Part shown: one piece after another, positions 9,448-17,018 of the stretch
Layout: each line of letters begins with the position of its first letter
How positions within the stretch are numbered: the first letter of the stretch is position 1
Origin: Pseudoalteromonas distincta
GTDB lineage: Bacteria; Pseudomonadota; Gammaproteobacteria; Enterobacterales; Alteromonadaceae
DNA: 64,000 nucleotides
Reading direction: 5' to 3'
Assembly (NCBI RefSeq): GCF_000814675.1
Contig: NZ_JWIG01000025.1
Location: 124,001-188,000, forward strand
Notes under the pieces: generated by a model
Databases searched by the model: none
What the model saw: the letters and a program-made list of their open reading frames with translations, nothing else
What the model was told of the DNA's origin: nothing
Program-made: the position numbers and the translations under genes

Positions 9448-10296
9448 ATGAAAGCTTTATTAATGGCGTTTAGTTATCTGTATTTTATTACAGCTTCGTA
9501 TGCGTCAGAAAATATTGTGTTAGCAAAAAAACATCAGCTTAAGTCTATTATTTTAGGTGAGCATCGCAGTTATAGTGTTTATTTACCACCAAGCTACAAG
9601 CAAAACCTCGAGCGAGTATATCCTGTTATTTACTTGCTTGATGGCGACCCAACCCATTTAAAAGCCTTAGCGGGGCTTGTTGAAGCACTCAGTACTGAGC
9701 GGCTAGAAAAACAAATTCAACAAGCAATTATTGTCGCTGTTCCTAATAGTAAAAATGCGATAAGAGAGCGCGACTTTACCCCTACCAATGTCGATTGGAC
9801 TTTTAACGGCAAGCTACTCGAAAAATTTGAAAACATTGGCAATGCCGCAAACTACACCGCTTTTTTTGAAAAAGAACTTATTCCCTTCATTAATAAAAAT
9901 TACCGTACATCAAATAAGCAGGTATTAATTGGGGAATCTTTCGGCGGCTTGTTCGCAAGTTATGTTTTACTTACAAATCACTCTTTATTTACTGATTACT
10001 TAATTATTGATGCAACCTACCTTTGGGATAATAATTATCTCAATCGTTATTTTGACGAGCAACAGCTTATAAATAAGCAGCTTAAAGGCAATGTATATTT
10101 TACTTTTGCTAATAATGCAGCTTTTGGTGAAATTGGAGAGGCTAATTATAAATGGGGCTTAGAGCTTGCTAAAAAACTAAAAGCGCACCCGAGTAACAGT
10201 TTATATATAAATCAACGTTACTTTGAAGAAGAAACTCATGGCACGGTGGCAGCGCTTAGTTGGTACTATGGTTTAAAAAGCTTATTACAAAAATAA
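9448..10296 (+). CDS. Secreted esterase-type alpha/beta hydrolase
   Basis: A 282-residue protein with a signal peptide (MKALLMAFSYLYFITASYA) and an esterase D / Fes-like alpha/beta hydrolase fold. Visible features are RSYSVYLPPSY, VIYLLDGD (oxyanion region), the nucleophile elbow GESFGGLFASY, and a late His in EETHGTVAALSWYYGL. It probably cleaves esters of a carboxylic acid, possibly siderophore or lipid esters, in the periplasm. The frame extends upstream to TTG at 9421. ATG at 9448 is preferred because AAGG sits 6 bases before it and the signal peptide then starts correctly. Confidence 0.87.
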   Translation: MKALLMAFSYLYFITASYASENIVLAKKHQLKSIILGEHRSYSVYLPPSYKQNLERVYPVIYLLDGDPTHLKALAGLVEALSTERLEKQIQQAIIVAVPNSKNAIRERDFTPTNVDWTFNGKLLEKFENIGNAANYTAFFEKELIPFINKNYRTSNKQVLIGESFGGLFASYVLLTNHSLFTDYLIIDATYLWDNNYLNRYFDEQQLINKQLKGNVYFTFANNAAFGEIGEANYKWGLELAKKLKAHPSNSLYINQRYFEEETHGTVAALSWYYGLKSLLQK

Positions 10297-10334
10297 GTCT
10301 TAATTTATATACTAGGTTAGTGAAAGGAGTAATT

Positions 10335-10385
10335 TTGGGTATATTGTTAACGAAATTTAGTAGTGAAAAATTAAAAGGGAATTAA
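10335..10385 (+). CDS. Possible 16-residue leader peptide
   Basis: A TTG-start frame of 16 codons preceded by AAAGGAG five bases upstream. Its stop TAA is followed directly by the ATG of the next gene (10386). The tight abutment and the good ribosome site suggest translational coupling or the remnant of an older start. There is no codon-usage or conservation evidence, so it may not be translated. Confidence 0.22.
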   Translation: MGILLTKFSSEKLKGN

Positions 10386-10835
10386 ATGAGTAATAATTTT
10401 AATGAGGCTATAAAGGGCTTTTTTTGGGGGATAGGGTTTGTAATAGCAACACTCGGTGGTATCAGTGTGTACGCGCTAACAATAGCCGCAGAAGTTGATA
10501 GTGGCTTTAAAGAGCAGGTATCAAATAAAGCATTGGAGGGCACTGACGACTTAAATAGTGATTATAAACTTACCCTTTCTGATATCTTTAAAGAAAATGG
10601 GCGAGTAAGAATAACTGCCGAGTTAAAAAATATCACCAATGAAAGCATATATGCAGGTGGTGTTATAGCATCTACATTCGATAAAAACGGAAAGTTTGTT
10701 GGTAATTGTTTAGGTAAAAGCGATGATATTTTTATAGAACCAAATAAAAGTAGCTATATTGATATTCATTGTAATCTACTGAGGCCACAGGTGAGCAGAG
10801 TACACTCAGCAAAGCTAAAGTTTAAGTGGTTTTGA
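10386..10835 (+). CDS. Membrane-anchored FxLYD-like domain protein
   Basis: A 149-residue protein with a single N-terminal helix (about residues 12-33) and a soluble beta domain. The segment VRITAELKNITNESIYAGGV followed by ATFD-type residues resembles the FxLYD domain of bacterial envelope proteins. The C-terminus has two Cys (NCLGK and DIHCNLLR) that may pair. Function is unknown. The ATG follows an AAAAGGGAATTAA stretch and directly abuts a small upstream frame. The downstream 480 bp hold no intact gene. Confidence 0.7.
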   Translation: MSNNFNEAIKGFFWGIGFVIATLGGISVYALTIAAEVDSGFKEQVSNKALEGTDDLNSDYKLTLSDIFKENGRVRITAELKNITNESIYAGGVIASTFDKNGKFVGNCLGKSDDIFIEPNKSSYIDIHCNLLRPQVSRVHSAKLKFKWF

Positions 10836-10885
10836 TAGTTGCTGTAAACTACCCCCATAGAAAGCAAAAAGCATAACGAGTAGTT

Positions 10886-11217
10886 ATGACTAAAAAGTTA
10901 TTTAGTTGGGAGCGAGGACGCCAATAGTCGGGTTACGATAAAATGTTACTATGCTGTATGCTAACTTCATTTAAATTTGATACTTAATTAAACTCCCGCA
11001 AGTAAGTGAAATAAAGTCGCATACCGATAAAGTTAAAGTCGGTCGGCATTTAGGCTCAATCTCAATATTGTATTGATGTATGCCGTTAAAGGTGGTGAGT
11101 TTATCTGTGAAAATCCAATTATAAATTACAGTCGAGTTTAACTTTTTAAACCTGATATTGAGCAACACCAAGCATTAAAAATAGAACAAAGCTCGTTATA
11201 TTTTTAGCATAGGCTAG
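10886..11217 (+). pseudogene. Decayed small 2OG-Fe(II) oxygenase-like gene
   Basis: Translation in shifting frames gives consecutive blocks that resemble a roughly 110-residue 2OG-Fe(II) oxygenase-like family. MTKKLFSWERGRQ (10886-10924) is followed by an in-frame TAG at 10925. The same frame then gives SGYDKMLLC. A shift near 10981 gives YLIKLPQVSEIKSHTDKVK, including the HxD iron-ligand motif. After a TGA at 11074 and another shift, GGEFICENPIINYSRV appears (11091-11138). Then come TAA (11139) and LFKPDIEQHQA with the distal His (11166). A last shift gives RYIFSIG ending at TAG 11215. At least three in-frame stops and three shifts show it is inactive. The order of motifs makes chance unlikely. 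The family name rests on my memory of related proteins. Confidence 0.72.
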
Positions 11218-11233
11218 ATTAAAAAGTAAATTT

Positions 11234-11266
11234 GCGTAGGTTGGGTAGAGCGAAGCGAAACCCAAC
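11234..11266. repeat. GTTGGGT/ACCCAAC palindromic intergenic repeat
   Basis: A 33-bp unit with arms GTTGGGT and ACCCAAC around a core AGAGCGAAGCGAA. Similar sequences are scattered between genes in many gammaproteobacteria. Only one copy is in this window, so its repeat nature is from general knowledge. It lies just beyond the pseudogene and near the 3' end of lnt. Confidence 0.6.
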
Positions 11267-11282
11267 AATAAACACTTTTTTA

Positions 11283-11306
11283 AATAGCTGTCCACCGACA
11301 GCTATT
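11283..11306. terminator. Perfect hairpin at the 3' end of lnt
   Basis: A 10-bp perfect stem (AATAGCTGTC with GACAGCTATT) with loop CACC, 10 bases beyond the lnt stop on the minus strand. The downstream minus sequence is A-rich rather than T-rich, so it may work as an RNA 3'-end stabiliser or a weak terminator. Confidence 0.5.
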
Positions 11307-11315
11307 AATTTTAAT

Positions 11316-12878
11316 TCACTTTCTCAACCTAACCCCAAACCCAACAACTCCCATCAACAACACAAATCCCCACACAAACACATTGCCGTATTGGCTGTAC
11401 ACGCTGTCGCCTTTTATAAGCTTAATTTTGGCTTTCAATATGGTAGCTTCAAACTGAGGCATGGTTTGTTGAGTGTGGCTTATAGGGTCGTATACGGCGC
11501 TTACACCATTGTTAGTAACACGCACTAGAGGGCGTTGTAGTTCGAGCGCGCGCATACGGGCTATTTGCATGTGTTGCAAAGGCCCAATAGAGTCACCAAA
11601 CCAGGCATCGTTACTGACCGTAAAGAGTAGGTCGGAATCGCTTTTGTAATTACCGCGTACTAAGTCGGCAAAAACAATTTCGTAGCAAATAGCAGGGAGT
11701 AAGTTATAGCCATTGGCGCGTAAGTTGTTTTGCACTTTGTCGCCACGGGTAAACGATGACATAGGTAAATCGAATAATGGGGCAATAGGGCGCAAAAAGT
11801 CTTGAAATGGTACAAATTCGCCAATAGGTAGTAGCTGGTGTTTTTGATAGCGGTTTTTATCAAGGTAATGGTAATGCCCATGCTCGTCGCCACGTTCTTT
11901 ATTACCGACCACAATAAGTGTGTTGAATATATTTTTGGTGTCTCGCTGGTAGTCAACAATACCGGTTACAAGGGCGGTTTGATTAAACGAGGCGGCACTG
12001 TCTAAATTGGCTAGGTAGGAATCGGCAAGCATTTCTATTTCAGGCACTGCGGCTTCTGGCCATACTATTAAGTCGGCATCCCAATGTGGACGTGTCATGT
12101 CTTGGTATTTGCTCATTGTGGTCCAAAACTCACTTGGCTCAAAGCGCAGGTGTTGCTGTATGTTGCCTTGTACGAGCAATACTGACATGTTTTTATCTGT
12201 GTAATGAATGTTGCCTGTGGTATTTGCGCCTGTAAAAATAAGCGCAACAGCTGTCGCAGTAACCGCCGGGGTTTTAAAATCTTTTTGGGTAAGTCTATAT
12301 AGTGCAAAGCCAATAGCCACACACGTTAGTGTTAAGCCAAACTCGCCAATATAAGGGGCAAGCAGCCTTAAAGGTCCGTCGGTTTGTGTGTAGCCAAAAC
12401 TTAACCACGGGAAACCGGTAAGTACGGTGCCACGTAAATACTCACTAATTGCAAAGCAGGCAATTAGTAATGCGCCAAAGCTTTTAGGACCACTAGCAAA
12501 GCGTGTAGTTGCCCAAAAGGCAAGTGCGGGAAATAATGCTAAGTATGAGCACAAAAAAGCCATTAACGAGAGCGACGCTATAAGCGGCATACCGCCAAAG
12601 GTGGCAATAGAAACATGTACCCAGCTTATACCTGCACCAAACCAGCCTAGGCCAAATATAAAGCCATATTTAGCGGCGGTTTTTGCGTGTGCTTTACCGG
12701 TACTATTGGGATTAATGCAAAAAATTATGGCGCCAAGACTAATAAATACGATGGGCCAAATTTCAAAAGGGGCATAGCCAAAAGTTAAAACAAGGCCCGC
12801 AACGAGTGCGAGCCATGCTTTTTTATCTTTTGCTAATAGGGTAAGTCTAGTTAGCAGTTTCTTCACTGTCGTTATCAT
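11316..12878 (-). CDS. lnt: Apolipoprotein N-acyltransferase
   Basis: A 520-residue inner-membrane enzyme that adds the third acyl chain to the N-terminal Cys of lipoproteins, needed for Lol-dependent sorting. Several membrane helices occupy the N-terminal half (residues about 15-215), with the family stretch SGISW-like GAGISWVHVSIATFGG. A periplasmic nitrilase-like domain follows with the catalytic set: Glu in VWPEAAVPE, Lys in YQKHQLLPIGEF, Cys in PAICYEIVF. A final helix sits at the C-terminus. The start overlaps the end of corC by 32 bases, so the two genes are coupled. A GTG at 12866 is an alternative start. lolB at 26.1 kb works in the same lipoprotein pathway. Confidence 0.95.
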   Translation of the reverse strand: MITTVKKLLTRLTLLAKDKKAWLALVAGLVLTFGYAPFEIWPIVFISLGAIIFCINPNSTGKAHAKTAAKYGFIFGLGWFGAGISWVHVSIATFGGMPLIASLSLMAFLCSYLALFPALAFWATTRFASGPKSFGALLIACFAISEYLRGTVLTGFPWLSFGYTQTDGPLRLLAPYIGEFGLTLTCVAIGFALYRLTQKDFKTPAVTATAVALIFTGANTTGNIHYTDKNMSVLLVQGNIQQHLRFEPSEFWTTMSKYQDMTRPHWDADLIVWPEAAVPEIEMLADSYLANLDSAASFNQTALVTGIVDYQRDTKNIFNTLIVVGNKERGDEHGHYHYLDKNRYQKHQLLPIGEFVPFQDFLRPIAPLFDLPMSSFTRGDKVQNNLRANGYNLLPAICYEIVFADLVRGNYKSDSDLLFTVSNDAWFGDSIGPLQHMQIARMRALELQRPLVRVTNNGVSAVYDPISHTQQTMPQFEATILKAKIKLIKGDSVYSQYGNVFVWGFVLLMGVVGFGVRLRK

Positions 12879-13731
12879 CAGCCTTAGGAACGGTGACTTG
12901 CAGTTGCAAAATACGACGATTGTCGGCGTTGGTTACTTTAAATTGGTAACCTTCTATGTCAATCGTTTCACCACGGCTTGGCATATGGCCAAATGCGTGC
13001 AGTACAGTTCCGCCAATAGTATCGGCTTCGTCTGTGCTGTAGCCTGTTTTAAAATGCTCGTTAAAGTCATCTACAGGTGTGAGTGCTTGCACTACATGGA
13101 CATGTTTAGCAAGTTGACGAATATCTTGATGTTCTTCTTCTTCGTCGTGCTCATCTTCGATTTCGCCAACAATTATTTCAAGAATATCTTCAATCGTTAC
13201 TAAGCCAGATACGCCGCCGTATTCGTCAATAACAACAGCCATATGGTAGCGTTGCTGACGGAATTCGTTTAGCAATGTATCAACACGTTTGCTTTCAGGT
13301 ACTACCATTGCTGGGCGTAAATAATCGCGTATTGATGGTAAATGCTCGTCTTTATTTAAGATCAGTGGCAATAAATCTTTAGCGAGTAAAAAACCTTCTA
13401 CATGATCTTTGTCTTCAATCACCACTGGAAAACGTGAGTGAGTTGAGTCAACCATCATTGGAATTAGTTCTTCAAGCGGGCTGTCGATCTCAAGAGTGAT
13501 CATTTGTGAGCGCGGAACCATTATGTCTCGCACTTTAAGCTCAGACACGCCAAGCACACCTTCTATCATCTCTTTTGTTTCTGGATCGATTACGTCTCGT
13601 TCTTGCGCATCGGCAATAACTTCGACCAGCTCTTCTCTATTCTGGGGTTCCCCTTGCAACATTTGGGCTATTCTGCCCAACCACGTTTTGCCAGAAGAAC
13701 CCTGGCTAGATTGCGAGTTACCGTCGCTCAT
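12847..13731 (-). CDS. corC: CorC/HlyC-family CBS-domain protein
   Basis: A 294-residue cytoplasmic protein with two CBS repeats (about residues 70-190; VRDIMVPRSQMITLE opens the first). An acidic stretch near 197 (EIEDEHDEEEEH) precedes the C-terminal CorC_HlyC domain (about 205-280). It lacks the DUF21 membrane part, so it is the short form, as in E. coli YbeX/CorC. The family is linked to Mg2+/Co2+ efflux and more recently to ribosome metabolism, fitting its place between ybeY and lnt. The stop lies inside lnt; 22 bases separate it from ybeY. Confidence 0.94.
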   Translation of the reverse strand: MSDGNSQSSQGSSGKTWLGRIAQMLQGEPQNREELVEVIADAQERDVIDPETKEMIEGVLGVSELKVRDIMVPRSQMITLEIDSPLEELIPMMVDSTHSRFPVVIEDKDHVEGFLLAKDLLPLILNKDEHLPSIRDYLRPAMVVPESKRVDTLLNEFRQQRYHMAVVIDEYGGVSGLVTIEDILEIIVGEIEDEHDEEEEHQDIRQLAKHVHVVQALTPVDDFNEHFKTGYSTDEADTIGGTVLHAFGHMPSRGETIDIEGYQFKVTNADNRRILQLQVTVPKADDNDSEETAN

Positions 13732-13753
13732 TGCGTCTAATTGCTCCGTTAAT

Positions 13754-14212
13754 TTAAATATCGTCCCGGTATGGGTCTGCTATGTTTAGCTCTGCAAGTA
13801 ATTGCTTTTCGATGCTTTCCATCTCTAAAGCATCGTCACTCTTTATATGGTCAAATCCAAGCAAATGCAAGCATCCGTGAATAACCATGTGAGCAAAGTG
13901 GTCATGAAATGACTTCTCTTGCTCAATTGCTTCAGCAAATACAATGGCTGGGCAAATAATTAAATCACCAACCAAAGGAATATCTATTCCTGGTGGTGCT
14001 TCAAATTCGAACGACAGTACGTTGGTCGGTTTATTTTTACCGCGATAGTCGTTATTAAGTTGTTGCGATTGCGCTTCGTCGCTAATAACGATACTGAGTT
14101 CGGACTCGTCACGGTATTGGCTAAGGGCTTTGTCGGCCCATAGTGCAAATTGTTCTTCGCTTGGGAGGTTGTCAAACTCACAGGCTATTTGTAAATCAAG
14201 TTCGGTTGTCAA
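13754..14212 (-). CDS. ybeY: Endoribonuclease YbeY, TTG start
   Basis: A 152-residue single-strand endoribonuclease for 16S rRNA 3'-end maturation and ribosome quality control. The metal-binding signature with three His is clear: HGCLHLLGFDH near the C-terminus. The long open frame runs up into ybeZ, but the true start is almost certainly the TTG at 14212. It lies 4 bases after the ybeZ stop, with AAGAG at correct spacing, and gives a length close to the 155 residues of E. coli YbeY. No ATG is available between the ybeZ stop and the conserved N-terminus. Confidence 0.94.
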   Translation of the reverse strand: MTTELDLQIACEFDNLPSEEQFALWADKALSQYRDESELSIVISDEAQSQQLNNDYRGKNKPTNVLSFEFEAPPGIDIPLVGDLIICPAIVFAEAIEQEKSFHDHFAHMVIHGCLHLLGFDHIKSDDALEMESIEKQLLAELNIADPYRDDI

Positions 14213-14216
14213 AGTA

Positions 14217-15275
14217 TTACTCTTTAGTAGTAGGCTGTTGAAGAGCAGCGAGTGCGTCTTTTGCATTTTGCTTTTCAATGCGCTTAAGTCGCTCGCTTTC
14301 GTCGTTACGCTCGTAGGCTTCAACTATGCGTGCTACAACAGGGTGGCGTACTACGTCGTGGGCTTTGAAGTAGTTAAAGCTAATTTCGTTTACGCCATCA
14401 AGTACTTCAATTGCATGGCGAAGGCCTGAGCGTGTGCCACGAGGTAAATCGACCTGTGTAATATCGCCTGTAATCACCGCTTTTGAGTTAAACCCTATAC
14501 GGGTTAAAAACATTTTCATTTGCTCGGCGGTGGTATTTTGGCTTTCATCTAAAATAATAAAGGCATCGTTTAAAGTACGTCCGCGCATGTAAGCAAGCGG
14601 TGCGACTTCGATGATATTTTTTTCGATGAGCTTTTCTACTTTTTCAAAACCTAGCATTTCAAAAAGAGCATCGTAAAGAGGGCGCAGGTATGGGTCTATT
14701 TTTTGACTTAAATCGCCAGGTAAAAAGCCAAGCTTTTCGCCAGCTTCTACAGCAGGGCGCGTTAGTAATATACGGCGTATTTCTTGGCGCTCAAGAGCGT
14801 CGACGGCGGCTGCAACTGCAAGGTAAGTTTTACCAGTACCTGCAGGGCCAATACCAAAGGTAATGTCGTGGTTTAAAATATTAGCTACATAAACACCTTG
14901 GTTGTCGTTACGTGGTTTAATAACACCACGGCGGGTTTTAATAACCATTTCTTTGCCATAAGCGCTGCTGGATGCATCTTGCTCTAAGGCTTTTGATTCG
15001 GTAATAGCTAAATGAACGGCGTCGGGTTCTATTTCGCCTAAAACACCACGAACTGGCTGAGTATCAACATAAAGGTTTTTTAAGATTTCTACAGCGCCGG
15101 CGCAGTTGTGTAGTTTACCGGTTACTTTAAAAAAGTTGTCACGGTGAATTATTTCAACAGCCAGGTGGCGTTCAATTTGTTTGATGTTTTCGTCAAACGG
15201 GCCACATAAAGAAGATAGGCGTTTGTTATCGGCAGGTTCTAAATAAATCTCTAATGTTTTTAACTGATTACTCAA
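14217..15275 (-). CDS. ybeZ: PhoH-like ATPase YbeZ, TTG start
   Basis: A 352-residue cytoplasmic ATPase of the PhoH family that partners YbeY in rRNA processing. An N-terminal KH-like region (about residues 1-110) precedes the ATPase core with Walker A GPAGTGKTYLAV and Walker B FIILDESQN. The frame begins at TTG 15275, preceded by GGAAG at 5-base spacing; this is the second TTG start in the operon. The stop is 4 bases before the ybeY start, so translation is probably coupled. The last 30 residues are charged and variable. Confidence 0.95.
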   Translation of the reverse strand: MSNQLKTLEIYLEPADNKRLSSLCGPFDENIKQIERHLAVEIIHRDNFFKVTGKLHNCAGAVEILKNLYVDTQPVRGVLGEIEPDAVHLAITESKALEQDASSSAYGKEMVIKTRRGVIKPRNDNQGVYVANILNHDITFGIGPAGTGKTYLAVAAAVDALERQEIRRILLTRPAVEAGEKLGFLPGDLSQKIDPYLRPLYDALFEMLGFEKVEKLIEKNIIEVAPLAYMRGRTLNDAFIILDESQNTTAEQMKMFLTRIGFNSKAVITGDITQVDLPRGTRSGLRHAIEVLDGVNEISFNYFKAHDVVRHPVVARIVEAYERNDESERLKRIEKQNAKDALAALQQPTTKE

Positions 15276-15325
15276 AATTGCTTCCTATAGTACTGCGCCA
15301 GCGTTAACTGGCGCTAATTGTGTGA

Positions 15326-16774
15326 CTAAGGAACGAAAGTAGCTACGCCAATTTCGTTAACAGTGTCTGGTTTTGGCTCTGCAGCTGCAGCTTTAGTTAA
15401 AATAGCTGAAGGAGCGACTTCACGTCGTAAATTCATTTCTGATTCTGTACGAATTAAGTCACCACGTAAAGAGTTAGGTAGTGCTTCGGTAATACGTACA
15501 TCAACAAACTGTCCGATCACTGTGTGCGGGCCAACAAAGTTTACTACACGGTTGTTTTCGGTACGGCCACGTAATTCCATAGGGTTCTTCTTAGAAGGAC
15601 CTTCAACAAGTATACGTTGCTCTGTATCGAACATTTGACGACTAATTTGCTGCGCCATTTGTGTAATACGGTTTTGTAGTAAGTATAAGCGTTCTTTTTT
15701 CTCTTGCTCTGTTACGTCATCCGGCAAATCTGCCGCTGGCGTACCTGGGCGTGCGCTGTAAATAAAGCTAAAGCTCATATCAAAACCTATGTCGCTAATA
15801 AGCTTCATGGTTGCTTCAAAGTCTTCTTTGCTTTCGCCTGGGAAACCAATAATGAAATCTGACGACATGCTTAAGTTAGGACGAATTTTACGTAACTTAC
15901 GAATTGTCGATTTGTATTCAATTGCCGTATGGCCACGTTTCATTAGGTTTAATATACGGTCTGAACCACTTTGTACTGGTAAATGTAAGTGATCTACAAG
16001 CTCTGGTACATCGGCGTAAACGTCGATTATATCTGGGGTAAATTCTACCGGGTGCGATGTGGTGTAACGAATACGGTCAATACCATCAATAGCTGCTATA
16101 AGACGAATTAAATCAGAGAAGTAACAAATTTCGCCATCATGCGTATCGCCGCGGTATGCATTTACGTTTTGACCTAAAAGATTTACTTCACGTACGCCTT
16201 GCTCTGCAAGTTGTGCAACTTCAAGTAGTACGTCATCTACTGGGCGACTAACTTCTTCACCGCGAGTATAAGGTACAACACAAAAAGTACAGTACTTAGA
16301 ACAGCCTTCCATAATTGATACGAAAGCAGATGGGCCATCTGCTTTTGGCTCTGGCAGGCGGTCAAATTTTTCAATCTCTGGGAATGAAATATCAACAACC
16401 GATGAGCCTTTGTCGCCTTGCACTTGTTTAATCATTTCTGGTAAACGGTGTAGCGTTTGCGGACCAAAAATAACATCTACAAATGGCGCACGTTGGCGAA
16501 TAGAGTCACCTTCTTGTGAGGCAACACAACCACCTACACCAATGATTAAATCTGGCTTGTCGTCTTTTAATAACTTCCAGCGACCTAATTGGTGAAATAC
16601 TTTTTCTTGTGCTTTTTCACGAATTGAACAGGTGTTAAGTAAGATTACGTCGGCATCTGTTGCATCTTCAGTTAGCTGGTAGCCGTTGGTGGCATCTAAA
16701 AGTTCAGCCATTTTCTGAGAGTCGTATTCGTTCATCTGACAACCCCAGGTTTTAATATGCAGCTTTTTGCTCAT
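15326..16774 (-). CDS. miaB: tRNA-2-methylthio-N6-dimethylallyladenosine synthase
   Basis: A 482-residue radical-SAM methylthiotransferase that converts i6A37 to ms2i6A37 in tRNAs reading UNN codons. Three N-terminal cysteines for the auxiliary cluster lie in [20 protein letters not shown] and GVGGCVASQ. The radical-SAM CxxxCxxC is [22 protein letters not shown] domain is near residues 380-440. A C-terminal extension of about 30 residues is variable. It is the first gene of the minus-strand operon running to lnt and is divergent from ubiF, as in E. coli. Confidence 0.97.
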   Translation of the reverse strand: MSKKLHIKTWGCQMNEYDSQKMAELLDATNGYQLTEDATDADVILLNTCSIREKAQEKVFHQLGRWKLLKDDKPDLIIGVGGCVASQEGDSIRQRAPFVDVIFGPQTLHRLPEMIKQVQGDKGSSVVDISFPEIEKFDRLPEPKADGPSAFVSIMEGCSKYCTFCVVPYTRGEEVSRPVDDVLLEVAQLAEQGVREVNLLGQNVNAYRGDTHDGEICYFSDLIRLIAAIDGIDRIRYTTSHPVEFTPDIIDVYADVPELVDHLHLPVQSGSDRILNLMKRGHTAIEYKSTIRKLRKIRPNLSMSSDFIIGFPGESKEDFEATMKLISDIGFDMSFSFIYSARPGTPAADLPDDVTEQEKKERLYLLQNRITQMAQQISRQMFDTEQRILVEGPSKKNPMELRGRTENNRVVNFVGPHTVIGQFVDVRITEALPNSLRGDLIRTESEMNLRREVAPSAILTKAAAAEPKPDTVNEIGVATFVP

Positions 16775-16865
16775 TGAAATATAGCCTCGTGTTCAATTCG
16801 ATAGTGGCACAAAAATGTGCTTGAAACAGGATTAAGGAGCAAGCATGCTCACTTAAAGGAGGCGT

Positions 16866-16894
16866 ATTTTAGCTGGATACCCGTCCAGATCCAA
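16866..16894 (-). promoter_or_regulatory. Likely sigma-70 promoter of the miaB operon
   Basis: TTGGAT and TAAAAT separated by 17 bp, about 90 bases before the miaB start. The spacer contains an inverted repeat, CTGGA ... TCCAG, that could bind a regulator. Confidence 0.6.
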
Positions 16895-17018
16895 GTATAG
16901 TTTTCATGTTTGTGATCTCAAATCAATACGAGGCGAGTTTAATCAGCAGTTAGGGATATCCTCTGGTATAAAACAAATTAATTTTGATACAATCAAAACA
17001 GACTCAAGTAATAATAAA

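Noticed and set aside
10971-11171. 66-codon minus-strand frame in the gap before lnt
   Set aside because: It is antisense to the oxygenase-like pseudogene, which explains the sequence better.
11232-11528. 98-codon plus-strand frame across the repeat and lnt 3' end
   Set aside because: Antisense to lnt, Asn/Pro/His-rich low-complexity start, and it begins inside the palindromic repeat.
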